64,000 bases of DNA from Amycolatopsis marina (GTDB taxonomy: Bacteria > Actinomycetota > Actinomycetes > Mycobacteriales > Pseudonocardiaceae): the NCBI RefSeq assembly GCF_900111885.1, contig NZ_FOKG01000002.1, positions 85,825-149,824 on the forward strand. Direction: 5' to 3'. The position numbers were made by a program, and so were the translations under genes. Of this stretch, positions 55,473 through 63,344 are shown one piece after another. Position 1 is the first letter of the stretch, and each line of letters begins with the position of its first letter. Under the pieces are notes generated by a model. It ran no database searches. It was not told the DNA's origin and saw only the letters and a program-made list of their open reading frames with translations.

Positions 55473-56296
55473 CGCGCACCTCCGGCTGTCGTCCCGGCCA
55501 GCACATGGTCGTTCACCCAGCGGGTGAAGGCATCCCGGTCCCTGCCGATGGCGTCCCAGTCCTGGTAGTAACCGTTGTCCCGCTCGTAGTAGCCCTGGGC
55601 GTACGACGGATACGCGCCGCGCGGCACCTCGGCGACGCAGGTCAGCGCCCAGCCGGGAAGCACCATCCCACCCGGGACCGGTGTGAGGTCGTCAACGATC
55701 TCCTCGACGGTGATCAGGCTGCGCCGCGCGGCGAGCACGGCCTCCTTCTGCACCCCGGTCAGCCCCCACAGCTGCACGTTTCCGTCCCGGTCCGCGCGCT
55801 GCGCATGGATGATCGAGACGTCGGGATTGAGCGCGGGCACGGCGGCCAGGCGTTCTCCGGTGAACGGACAGGTGATCTGCTTGATCGTCGCCGTCTGCGC
55901 GGGCAGATCGGTGCCCGAGTAGCCGCGCAGCACCGCGAACGGGAGCCCCGACGCGCCCGCGACGTAGCGGTTGGCCATTCCCGCGTGGCTGTGCTCCTCG
56001 ATCTCCAGTGGCGCCGGCCAAGCGTGCTGCACCGCGTCCCGGAAGCGGTGCAGCGACCCCACGCCAGGGTTGCCGCCCCAGGAGAACACCAGCTTGCGCG
56101 CACACCCCGCGCCGATGAGCTGGTCGTAGACGATGTCCGGCGTCATCCGCACCAGGGTCAGCTCCCGGCGCCCCTGGCGGATGATCTCGTGGCCCGCGGC
56201 CACCGGGATCAGATGGGTGAAGCCCTCCAGCGCCACGGTGTCTCCGTCACGCACCAGCCGCGCCACACCTTCGGCCAGCGAGACGAGCTCTGCCAT
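55469..56296 (-). CDS. pcaI: 3-oxoadipate CoA-transferase subunit A
   Basis: Alpha subunit, 275 residues: LVRDGDTVALEGFTHLIPVA at the N-terminus, LVFSWGGNPGVGSLHRFRDA, RADRDGNVQLWGLTGVQKEA. The longer spacing and EIEEHSHAGMANRYVAGASG resemble the glutaconate-CoA-transferase-like type common in actinobacterial pca/cat operons. ATG 56296 is preferred because GAGG lies 7 bases upstream; a GTG two codons earlier is possible. It is the first gene of the pca operon. Confidence 0.93.
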   Translation of the reverse strand: MAELVSLAEGVARLVRDGDTVALEGFTHLIPVAAGHEIIRQGRRELTLVRMTPDIVYDQLIGAGCARKLVFSWGGNPGVGSLHRFRDAVQHAWPAPLEIEEHSHAGMANRYVAGASGLPFAVLRGYSGTDLPAQTATIKQITCPFTGERLAAVPALNPDVSIIHAQRADRDGNVQLWGLTGVQKEAVLAARRSLITVEEIVDDLTPVPGGMVLPGWALTCVAEVPRGAYPSYAQGYYERDNGYYQDWDAIGRDRDAFTRWVNDHVLAGTTAGGAR

Positions 56297-56337
56297 CCGC
56301 ACACCTCGTTCAGCTCAAATGTTCGTATCACGCACAC

Positions 56338-56356
56338 AAGTTCTATATAAGAACTT
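56338..56356. promoter_or_regulatory. candidate PcaR operator/promoter palindrome
   Basis: AAGTTCT-ATATA-AGAACTT, a perfect 7-bp inverted repeat in an AT-rich patch 42 bases upstream of pcaI. On the minus strand its TATATA could serve as the -10 of the pca promoter, so binding would block transcription. The location and the IclR regulator at the operon end suggest PcaR binding. The plus-strand gene at 56445 may share the site. Not proven. Confidence 0.5.
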
Positions 56357-56444
56357 ATCTCGCTCACCTCCCGCCGTCAACGACGACCAATCGGCGCGGA
56401 CGCAATTAGGGTGGCCCCGACGGCACACTGGCGAAGGAGCGCGG

Positions 56445-57431
56445 ATGACTCATGCCCCACCCCGGATCGTCGTGACCCGGCAGATCGCCGAGCCGGCACT
56501 GGCGCTGCTGCGCGAGGCCGGGGACGTGGATCTACCCCAACCGGATCGCGGGCTGACCGAGGCCGAGCTGCACCGGGCGGTGGCAGGCGCGGACGCCCTC
56601 GTGAGCACGCTGCAGGACCGGATCGACGCCAGCGTGATCGCAGCCGCGGGACCGCGGCTGCGCGTGGTCGCCACGGTTGCGGTCGGTTACGACAACATCG
56701 ACGTCGACGCGGTCACCGAAAGGGGCGTGCTCGTCACCAACACCCCCGGCGTGCTCACCGAAGCCACCGCGGACCTCACGTTCGGACTCCTACTGGCGGT
56801 CACCCGGCGCATCGGCGAGGGCGAGCGACTGGTGCGCGAGCAACGGCCGTGGGAGTTCCGCCTCGACTTCATGCTCGGCGCGGGCCTGCAGGGCCGCACG
56901 CTCGGCATCGTGGGGCTGGGCCAGATCGGCAGGGCCGTGGCCCGGCGGGCGAAGGCGTTCGGCATGGAGATCGCCTACACGGGACGCCGGAGGGTCCCCG
57001 AGGAGGTCGAAGCCGAGCTCAGCGCGCGCTTCCTCCCGCAGGCGGAGCTGCTCGCCAGCGCCGACGTGGTGTCCCTGCACTGCCCACTGACACCACAGAC
57101 CCGGCACCTGATCGACGCGTCCGCGCTCGCCGCGATGAAGCCGGGTGCTTTCCTGCTGAACACCACCAGGGGTCCGGTCGTCGACGAGGACGCACTGGCC
57201 CGCGCGCTGGCCGACGGTGTCATCGCCGGGGCCGGACTGGACGTCTTCGAGGAGGAGCCCCACGTGCACCCCGGCCTGCTGGAGCTGGACAACGTCGTGC
57301 TCACGCCACATCTCGGTTCGGCCACCGTGGAAACCAGGACCGAGATGGCCCTGCTCGCCGCGCGCAACGTGGCCGCGGTGCTCAGCGACGAGCCCGCGCT
57401 CACCCCGGTGCGGTCGAAGGTGGCCTCGTGA
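56445..57431 (+). CDS. D-2-hydroxyacid dehydrogenase (glyoxylate/hydroxypyruvate reductase)
   Basis: A 328-residue NAD(P)-dependent dehydrogenase of the GyaR/GhrB type. AVGYDNIDVDAVTERGVLVT, the cofactor motif GIVGLGQIGRAVARRAKAFG, TRGPVVDEDALARAL (catalytic Arg region), DVFEEEP (Glu) and LTPHLGSATVETR (His) are present. It probably reduces glyoxylate or hydroxypyruvate to glycolate or D-glycerate. ATG 56445 follows AAGGAG. Its stop overlaps the glycerate kinase GTG, so the two form one glycerate-handling unit. A TAGGGT (56407-56412) may be its -10. Confidence 0.91.
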   Translation: MTHAPPRIVVTRQIAEPALALLREAGDVDLPQPDRGLTEAELHRAVAGADALVSTLQDRIDASVIAAAGPRLRVVATVAVGYDNIDVDAVTERGVLVTNTPGVLTEATADLTFGLLLAVTRRIGEGERLVREQRPWEFRLDFMLGAGLQGRTLGIVGLGQIGRAVARRAKAFGMEIAYTGRRRVPEEVEAELSARFLPQAELLASADVVSLHCPLTPQTRHLIDASALAAMKPGAFLLNTTRGPVVDEDALARALADGVIAGAGLDVFEEEPHVHPGLLELDNVVLTPHLGSATVETRTEMALLAARNVAAVLSDEPALTPVRSKVAS

Positions 57432-58561
57432 CGACGTCGATGCGGGTCGTGGTCGCGCCGGACAAGTTCAAGGGCAGTCTGACCGCGGTCGAGGCCGCGC
57501 GGGCGATCGGCGAGGGGGTGCGCGACGTCGTGGCCGACGCCGAGGTGCGGGAGTGCCCGGTGGCCGACGGCGGCGAGGGCACCCTCGACGTCCTGCTCGC
57601 CGCGGGCGGCACCAGGGTCGCCGCACGGGTGCGCGGCCCACTCGACGCCTCGATCGACGCCTGGTACGTGCTGCTCGACGGAACGGCCTATGTGGAGTCC
57701 GCGAGGGCGTGCGGGATCGAACATGTCGAGCCAGCACCCGACGTGGCGCTGGCCGCCCACACATACGGCGTCGGTGAACTCGTCGCCCACGCGCTCGACA
57801 ACGGCGCCAGCCGGATCGTGCTCACCGTCGGCGGCACGGCCAGCACCGACGGCGGCGCCGGAATGCTGCTGGCGCTCGGCGCGGTCCTGCTGGACGACGA
57901 CGGCAACCAGGTCGGGCTCGGCGGCGGTGCGCTGGGCGCCGTGCGCACCGTGGATCTCGCACCGGTGCGGCAAAAACTTGACGCGGCGGAGGTCAGGGTC
58001 GCCACCGACGTGACGAACCCACTGCTCGGGCCCGAAGGCGCGGCCCCCGTGTTCGGACCGCAGAAGGGCGCGGGGCCGGACGACGTCGAGGCGCTCGGAC
58101 GATCGCTCACCGCCTGGTCCGATGCGCTCGTGCGGTCCGGCTGCGCGCCGTTCGCGGACATTCCGGGTGGCGGCGCGGGCGGCGGGGTCGCGGCAGGAGC
58201 TCTCGCGGGTCTCGGTGCCCGCATCGAGTCCGGCTTCGACCTGGTGGTCGACCTGACCGGCGTACTGGCCGCGATGAACGGCGCCGACCTGGTGATCACC
58301 GGGGAAGGGTCGCTGGACCGGCAGAGTCTGGCCGGCAAGGCACCAGCCGGCATCGCGGCGCGCGCCGGTGCGCTGGGCATCCCGGTGCTGGCCGTCGCAG
58401 GCCGGGTGCAGCTGGAGCCCAGCGATCTCGCTGCCGCGGGTATCGCAGGCAGCAGGGCCCTGATCGATCACGCTCCTTCACTGGAGTATGCGACCAGGAA
58501 TGCCTACCCGCTGCTACGGGAGCAGACGGCCGAGCTGGTGCGGTGCTGGCTCAGCCACTGA
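57428..58561 (+). CDS. glxK: glycerate kinase (GlxK/GarK family)
   Basis: Phosphorylates D-glycerate to 2-phosphoglycerate (family I) for entry into glycolysis. 377 residues starting VTTSMRVVVAPDKFKGSLTA, with CPVADGGEGTLDVLLAAGG, LTVGGTASTDGGAGMLLALG, DVTNPLLGPEGAAPVFGPQK and LVITGEGSLDRQSLAGKAPA, which are family signatures. The GTG overlaps the preceding stop in GTGA. An ATG at 57440 is possible. It completes the gcl-glxR-hyi route from 27-31 kb. Confidence 0.94.
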   Translation: MTTSMRVVVAPDKFKGSLTAVEAARAIGEGVRDVVADAEVRECPVADGGEGTLDVLLAAGGTRVAARVRGPLDASIDAWYVLLDGTAYVESARACGIEHVEPAPDVALAAHTYGVGELVAHALDNGASRIVLTVGGTASTDGGAGMLLALGAVLLDDDGNQVGLGGGALGAVRTVDLAPVRQKLDAAEVRVATDVTNPLLGPEGAAPVFGPQKGAGPDDVEALGRSLTAWSDALVRSGCAPFADIPGGGAGGGVAAGALAGLGARIESGFDLVVDLTGVLAAMNGADLVITGEGSLDRQSLAGKAPAGIAARAGALGIPVLAVAGRVQLEPSDLAAAGIAGSRALIDHAPSLEYATRNAYPLLREQTAELVRCWLSH

Positions 58562-58578
58562 GCCAGAGCCGCAGCGGC

Positions 58579-58609
58579 GCGGACCGCCGGTCGGCGACCG
58601 GCGGTCCGC
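58579..58609. terminator. 14-bp perfect stem-loop between convergent genes
   Basis: GCGGACCGCCGGTC pairs perfectly with 58596-58609 around GGC. It lies between the stops of glxK (plus) and the IscA-like gene (minus), so it probably ends transcription from both sides. Confidence 0.75.
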
Positions 58610-58615
58610 CCCTGG

Positions 58616-58921
58616 TCACTGCGGGGTCGGCTCCCCTTCGCCCTGCTGCATCACGGCGAAGTTGAGCTGGCCCTCGTCGTCCTGCTGAACGTCGAGCACC
58701 TTGTCGTCGAGGAAATCGGCGGCCTGTGGCTCGAGAAAGACCTTGGCCCCGTTCTCGGTACCGAGAACCTGGTCACCCTCCTCGGGAGCCGGGGCGACGG
58801 ACAGCGCCAGCTGGGCTCCCGCCTCCTGTTCGGCCTGGACCGCGAAACGCAGTCCGGCGCTCTCCTGCTGCGCCGTCAATGCGCTGATCGCCTCGGCGGC
58901 GGCGTCGGTCATGGCAAGCAT
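58616..58921 (-). CDS. IscA/HesB-like protein lacking cysteines
   Basis: A 101-residue protein with the A-type Fe-S scaffold fold: LAMTDAAAEAISALTAQQES, LRFAVQAEQEAGAQLALSVA and VFLEPQAADFLDDKVLDVQQ follow IscA/HesB. The three conserved Cys are absent; there is no Cys at all. It cannot bind a cluster in the usual way and may be a structural or regulatory offshoot. ATG 58921 follows GGGAAGG. It stands alone, with no isc or suf genes nearby. Confidence 0.78.
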   Translation of the reverse strand: MLAMTDAAAEAISALTAQQESAGLRFAVQAEQEAGAQLALSVAPAPEEGDQVLGTENGAKVFLEPQAADFLDDKVLDVQQDDEGQLNFAVMQQGEGEPTPQ

Positions 58922-59018
58922 GTTCGACCTTCCCTTCGGTCGCGGTCGTTGCGCTCTGCCACCCCCACGGTAGGGGTGATCGGGGTTGCCCGCGCGAAGC
59001 GGGCTGATCAACTCGGCT

Positions 59019-59501
59019 TCATCGCAGGTCAGGCGAGACCGTCAAGGTTCGTCCGGTGGAACCGTGCGTCAACTGGTCGATCCACAGCAGGCCGTGCACC
59101 ACCGCATTCGACTTCGCGACGGGATCGCGGTCGCCGACCACGAGGTCCACCTGATCCACGACGTCGGCGGGGGCTCCGTTGAGTGCCGCGAGCACGGCCC
59201 GCAGCATGGCCCGCAGCGCGGGGTCCACCTCGTCGACCTCCACGCCCGCACCCTGGTCGTCGGACAGGTCGGCCACGAACACCTCTCGCGGATGCGTCCC
59301 GCGCTGCGCCGGAATCGCCTCCACCGTGTGCCCGACCAGCTCGAGCAGCAGTGGCCGGAGCAAGTGCCGCTGCGGCGCGTACTTGCCCACCAGCCTGCCG
59401 ATCAACACGGCCAGCGTGCTCAGATCCTTGGCCCTGGCCAGGGTCAGCATCCGCTCGGCCAGTTCACGGACCTCCCGGACCTCGTACGGAGTTGTGGTCA
59501 T
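59019..59501 (-). CDS. uncharacterised soluble protein
   Basis: A 160-residue protein starting MTTTPYEVREVRELAERMLT after GGGAG. It is helical, acidic in the middle (VADLSDDQGAGVEVDEVDPA) and has no membrane segment or motif I recognise. Codon use matches its neighbours and the frame is intact, so it is very likely real. It is divergent from the GAF-ANTAR gene 135 bases away, where TATGCT (59537-59542) is a candidate -10 for one of them. Function unknown. Confidence 0.68.
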   Translation of the reverse strand: MTTTPYEVREVRELAERMLTLARAKDLSTLAVLIGRLVGKYAPQRHLLRPLLLELVGHTVEAIPAQRGTHPREVFVADLSDDQGAGVEVDEVDPALRAMLRAVLAALNGAPADVVDQVDLVVGDRDPVAKSNAVVHGLLWIDQLTHGSTGRTLTVSPDLR

Positions 59502-59636
59502 CGAAAGCTCCCATGCCGGTGGCGCCCTCACGTCGCTATGCTGCCTGCCGATCGGCGACGGGCAACCGTCCGGGTTCCCGCACATGGAGGCGCGAAACCC
59601 GATTGGCCGCTCACGGTGGGAACCGAGAGGCGACAG

Positions 59637-60452
59637 ATGACCGTGACGAGTAATCCGCGGGCGAACCAGACGGCTACCCGTCGAGCCCTGGGACCCGAAC
59701 TGCTGATGACCTTGCTGGACTACGTCCGCTCGGAGGTCGAGGGCTGCGTGGGAGCAGGCCTGCACACCTCCTCCGGCGGAGGCGGCACCCTCGCCGTCAG
59801 CGGCCTCGCCGAAGCGATCGACGCCCTGCAGTGGGAACTCGACGAGGGGCCGGTGCCCAGGGCCGCCACGGAACAGCGTTCGGCCACTTCGCCGAATCTC
59901 CAGACGGACGAGCGCTGGCCTTCGCTCGCGACGAAGATCACCACGCTGGACTCGGTGCCCGGTCAGCTCGCCGCGGTCGCTGTCGCGGGCAGCTGGGACG
60001 ACGAGGGCCCCGTCGTGCTCAGCATCTACCTCGACCACGAAGCGACCCCTGGCGACCTGCGCGTGATCGAGCGCATCGAGCCCATGATGGCGATGTCCGC
60101 CGCACTCGTGGAGTTCGCCGCGGACGAGACGGTCCGCGGCGAGCAGCTGGTGGCCATGGTCGAGCATCGGCGGGTCATCGAGCAGGCCAAGGGCATGATC
60201 ATGGCGGTGCGGCGGTGTGACGCCGAGAACGCGTTCGGCTCGCTGGTCGTCTCGAGCCAGCACTTCAACGTGAAGTTGCGCGATCTGGCGGTCGCGTTGG
60301 TCGAGCTGGTCGGCCAAGCGCCGGCAGAACAGACCTCGATGGAGGCACTGGGCAGGGAGACCGGCCTCGCCAGCCCCGGCGAGGCCGCCCGGCGCGCCGC
60401 CCAGTTGACCTGGGCGGCACTGGACGCCGACGCGCCCGGCGACAACGCTTGA
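59637..60452 (+). CDS. GAF-ANTAR antitermination regulator
   Basis: A 271-residue protein: an N-terminal GAF-like sensor (about 20-175; LAEAIDALQWELDEGPV, AAVAVAGSWDDEGPVVLSIY) and an ANTAR RNA-binding domain (about 180-240; VEHRRVIEQAKGMIMAVRRC, FGSLVVSSQHFNVKLRDLAV). ANTAR proteins bind paired hexaloop hairpins and prevent termination. ATG 59637 follows GAGAGG. The 3' end is followed by three copies of a palindromic repeat. Confidence 0.9.
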   Translation: MTVTSNPRANQTATRRALGPELLMTLLDYVRSEVEGCVGAGLHTSSGGGGTLAVSGLAEAIDALQWELDEGPVPRAATEQRSATSPNLQTDERWPSLATKITTLDSVPGQLAAVAVAGSWDDEGPVVLSIYLDHEATPGDLRVIERIEPMMAMSAALVEFAADETVRGEQLVAMVEHRRVIEQAKGMIMAVRRCDAENAFGSLVVSSQHFNVKLRDLAVALVELVGQAPAEQTSMEALGRETGLASPGEAARRAAQLTWAALDADAPGDNA

Positions 60453-60454
60453 CC

Positions 60455-60580
60455 ACACTTTCCCGGAAAAGTGCGGCTGAGGAGCGACTCCGGGGCAGAT
60501 CACGGACTCTGCCCGACGCACTTTCCCGGGAAAGTGCGGTACCTGCACGCGCTTGGTATGTCACTTTCGCGGAAAAGTGC
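60455..60580. repeat. three GCACTTTCCCGGGAAAGTGC-type palindromes
   Basis: Copies at 60455-60474 (two changes), 60518-60537 (perfect) and 60561-60580 (three changes). The last two are 43 bp apart, close to the 42-bp spacing of the pair at 40843. They lie between convergent genes. The family is dispersed and clustered, like REP elements. Confidence 0.85.
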
Positions 60581-60623
60581 GGTCCTGGTTCATGACCGCG
60601 CGGTGATGAACCCGCGCCAGCAC

Positions 60624-61073
60624 TCACTCTGGTTCGGGTGGGGTGCGGATGGCTTTTGCCACCGAGCCGCCCGCCTCGTCGGCAGCCCTGCCCTCCGCCA
60701 CAGCGTAGGAGGTCAGCCCGTCGGTGGCGTCGGGAGGGACGACGCGGTCAGCGTCGTCCGCGGCGCGGGCCGGATCGTCCACGGACTCGTCAAGCTGGTC
60801 GGCAGGGGTCGCGGCCACCGGCCGCTCCGGCACCTCGGGCGGCTGCACGTCCGGCTGCTCCTCCTGGACCCGTTCCTCGAGGCTTTCCCGCTGCTGCTGC
60901 TCGAAATGCGTCATGCCGAAGCGGTTGACGGCGGTCCAGTGCTCGGGTGGTTCGATGCCCTCCTCGAGCGGATCCATCTGCAACCGGTCCTCGTCCAGGC
61001 CCTCGCTGCTGCTCAGCGCGTTCGGATCGGTCTCAACCGCATCCGGGTTGTGTGCATCGTCGCGGTCGCCCAC
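60624..61073 (-). CDS. DUF5709 family protein
   Basis: A 149-residue acidic, probably disordered protein. SSEGLDEDRLQMDPLEEGIE, PPEHWTAVNRFGMTHFEQQQ and ESLEERVQEEQPDV match the DUF5709 pattern; the C-terminus (RAADEAGGSVAKAIRTPPE) resembles the usual ending. GTG 61073 is chosen for a GGGAG site 5 bases upstream. The function is unknown. The family is actinobacterial. Confidence 0.8.
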   Translation of the reverse strand: MGDRDDAHNPDAVETDPNALSSSEGLDEDRLQMDPLEEGIEPPEHWTAVNRFGMTHFEQQQRESLEERVQEEQPDVQPPEVPERPVAATPADQLDESVDDPARAADDADRVVPPDATDGLTSYAVAEGRAADEAGGSVAKAIRTPPEPE

Positions 61074-61216
61074 TGTTGCTCCCGGCTGTCGTGGTTCGGC
61101 TCTTCTCTGCTCGTTCGTTGCAGTTACCCCACCCGCCCGCCCGACAAACGGGCGGTTTCCCTCACATGGGCGAGCACCTTGCTCCTCACCCAGCTCATGG
61201 CTACGGTGGGAAACGA

Positions 61217-61233
61217 GGTTGAGCAACCAGCCG
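61217..61233 (+). repeat. 17-base repeat upstream of STAS gene, copy 1
   Basis: GGTTGAGCAACCAGCCG, identical to 63103-63119. It contains the palindrome GGTTG-AG-CAACC. It lies 117 bases before an STAS gene; the second copy lies upstream of an ANTAR gene. A shared regulatory site is possible. Confidence 0.7.
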
Positions 61234-61349
61234 GCGGAGCGGGAACATCTCGTGTCCAGCAGGCGGCTCCCCGGACATCGCGAAGCCCTCGGACATTTCC
61301 CGCTCCGGTACATCATTCGCAGATTCGCGAAGCCGGAGGAGCACAGCTC

Positions 61350-61745
61350 GTGCAAACCATCGAACAGACCGACCACCACAACACCGTCGTTCACGCACAC
61401 GACCTGACTGTTGCGCTCGAGAACGTGGAGCCGGGGGTGGTCGTCGTCCATGCCTCGGGCGAACTCGATATCCGCTCCGCCGACGCGCTACGCCAGTGCC
61501 TGGACACGGCAGTGCGGAACGCCACCTGTCTCGTCGTCGACCTCACCGAGGTCACGTTCCTGGCCACCGCGGGCCTCACCTGCCTCATCGAACTCTCCGA
61601 GGCGGCCGCACGAGCGAAACTCCCGTGGGCCCTGGCCACCGACGTACGGCCGGTGCTGCGCGCGCTCGAAGTGACCGGGTGCCTGGACAGGATGACGGTG
61701 CGCCCCACGCGGGACGCGGCCACCAAGGCGGTACTCCCGGCGTGA
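61350..61745 (+). CDS. STAS-domain protein with atypical phosphosite
   Basis: A 131-residue STAS protein: VVVHASGELDIRSADALRQC and LVVDLTEVTFLATAGLTCLI. The usual Asp-Ser-Ser/Ala-Gly phosphorylation motif reads Ala-Thr73-Ala-Gly, so only Thr could be phosphorylated. The GTG start follows GGAGGA 9 bases upstream. Probably an anti-anti-sigma factor of an unidentified partner switch; no kinase gene is adjacent. Confidence 0.87.
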   Translation: MQTIEQTDHHNTVVHAHDLTVALENVEPGVVVVHASGELDIRSADALRQCLDTAVRNATCLVVDLTEVTFLATAGLTCLIELSEAAARAKLPWALATDVRPVLRALEVTGCLDRMTVRPTRDAATKAVLPA

Positions 61746-61835
61746 GTAGCGAACACCACAACGGTCGCCGACATCACACGACCGGGTAAGTTCTCTGGCT
61801 TCAAAACTTTGTGAAAGATATGTAGGTTACCGGTC

Positions 61836-62285
61836 ATGCCCACCGCGATACCGGTAACCGGCGACGACCCGCCCGGTGCCACGCGGTCGAGGCACCGCGA
61901 ATTCGGCAGACACGCCGCGTGGTACCTGGCAGCGGGAGGAGTTACGACCGCGCTTCAGGCCGGACTCTTCCTCGCCCTGCGCACACCGTTCGGCTCCTAC
62001 TCGGCCAATCTGCTGGCCATCGCGGCGACAACGCTGGTCAACACGGAGTTCCACCGGAGGGTGACCTTCGCGGGTACCGCCGCCCCAGCCGGGCGGCGGT
62101 ACCTGCAGGCCGCTCTCACCTTCGTGTTCTACGCGGGCTACGGCTCGCTGGTACTGCTCGTCCTGCGCTCCGTGGTCGCCGAGCCCACCGGCACGCTGGA
62201 GACCTTGGTCCTCGTCGCCACCAGCATGCTCGGCGGGGCCTGCCGCTTCTTCCTGTTGCGGCTGTGGGTGTTCGCCCGCCACTGA
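61836..62285 (+). CDS. GtrA-family membrane protein
   Basis: A 149-residue protein with four membrane segments (about 27-50, 55-75, 90-112, 118-142). GTTTALQ-like GGVTTALQAGLFLALRTPFG, LVNTEFHRRVTFA and GGACRFFLLRLWVFARH are GtrA signatures. Such proteins flip polyprenyl-linked sugars or help polysaccharide glycosylation. No glycosyltransferase lies nearby. The upstream 40 bases are AT-rich and contain TATGTA (61819), a candidate -10. Confidence 0.88.
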   Translation: MPTAIPVTGDDPPGATRSRHREFGRHAAWYLAAGGVTTALQAGLFLALRTPFGSYSANLLAIAATTLVNTEFHRRVTFAGTAAPAGRRYLQAALTFVFYAGYGSLVLLVLRSVVAEPTGTLETLVLVATSMLGGACRFFLLRLWVFARH

Positions 62286-62355
62286 CGACAGTCACCGAAA
62301 CACCAACCGCTGCTTCGCCACGGCGGCCGTTACACTCGCCGCATCAGGAGGTGTT

Positions 62356-62697
62356 GTGGCCGAGCACGAGGAGACCGAACCGGACTACCGGTTCACGCTC
62401 GCCAACGAGCGCACCTTCCTCGCCTGGATCCGCACCTCCCTCGGACTGGTGGCAGGCGGGGTCGCCGTCCACCAACTGGTGCCAGGGCTTTCGGTGCCGG
62501 GGGCGCGCACCGCTCTCGCCGCGATGTGCCTCGCGCTCGCGGCCGCACTGGCCATCTCCAGCTATCCCCGCTGGCACAGGGCGCAACAGGCCATGCGGCG
62601 AGGCGAGCCGCTCCCCCGAAGCCGGATGCTGCTGGTCGTCACCATCGGCGTGCTGTTGATCACCGCGTTCGCCGCGGCACTGGTGGTCATCGGATGA
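62356..62697 (+). CDS. DUF202 membrane protein
   Basis: A 113-residue protein with three membrane segments. RFTLANERTFLAWIRTSLGL is the DUF202 signature. The GTG start follows AGGAGG. DUF202 proteins are small membrane proteins of unknown function; the fold is also found in eukaryotic VTC proteins. It overlaps the next DUF202 gene by 4 bases. TACACT (62331-62336) is a possible -10. Confidence 0.9.
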   Translation: MAEHEETEPDYRFTLANERTFLAWIRTSLGLVAGGVAVHQLVPGLSVPGARTALAAMCLALAAALAISSYPRWHRAQQAMRRGEPLPRSRMLLVVTIGVLLITAFAAALVVIG

Positions 62698-63011
62698 CGT
62701 TTGGCACCCAGGTCTCGCCCGACGGTCTGCAGCCCGCTCGGACAAGGCTCGCCTGGCAACGCACGGCACTCGCGGCCGCAGCCTGCTCCCTGTTGCTGTT
62801 CCACGGCGCCGCCCACCGGGACTGGGACAGCACGACCGTGCCCGCCGTGCTCGCGGCGATCACCGCGGCCGTGCTCGCCGTCACAGGTCGCTATCGGGAC
62901 CGGCAGCTGCGCACCGCGCCGCGGCCCGCCCCCGCCGGCGGACCGATGATCGCCGGAGTCGCGGTACTCGTCACCCTGACCTCCACCATCACGTTGGTCT
63001 CGTTGCTGTAG
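62694..63011 (+). CDS. second DUF202 membrane protein
   Basis: A 105-residue protein with three membrane segments and the shorter DUF202 motif ARTRLAWQRTALAAAACSLL. The ATG overlaps the stop of the preceding DUF202 gene (ATGA), so the two are coupled and may form a heteromer. Function unknown. Confidence 0.87.
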   Translation: MTFGTQVSPDGLQPARTRLAWQRTALAAAACSLLLFHGAAHRDWDSTTVPAVLAAITAAVLAVTGRYRDRQLRTAPRPAPAGGPMIAGVAVLVTLTSTITLVSLL

Positions 63012-63344
63012 CCCAACCGCACGTACAGGTGAGACCAAGCGCTAGGCCATGTCGCTGTGCCGCTCTCGTACGGAGTTCGCTATCTTTAGGCAAGATCTAA
63101 GCGGTTGAGCAACCAGCCGCAGCGCGCCAGGCACACCGGCACCGCCGAAGGAGCCTGGCGTTCGCGCGAAGCGAGAGGCTGCGTACTGGTCCGGCCGCCG
63201 GTTCCCGCGGTGGCTGCTGCCGCCGGGCTGCCTCTCGTTCGCGCGCTTTCGCGCCTGCCGACCGAGGGGAGTCCCCATGCCCGACCACCTGCCGTACCCG
63301 TTTGCCGTACCCGGTCAGCCCGGCTGAGCCCGGCGGTACGACAC
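63012..63344 (+). promoter_or_regulatory. 333-bp region upstream of ANTAR gene
   Basis: No gene is supported here. TATCTT (63081-63086) is a good -10 candidate, next to the small palindrome ATCTT-TAGGC-AAGAT (63082-63096). The 17-base repeat GGTTGAGCAACCAGCCG lies at 63103-63119, identical to 61217-61233. If the GTG at 63345 is the start, the leader is about 250 bases. Confidence 0.45.
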
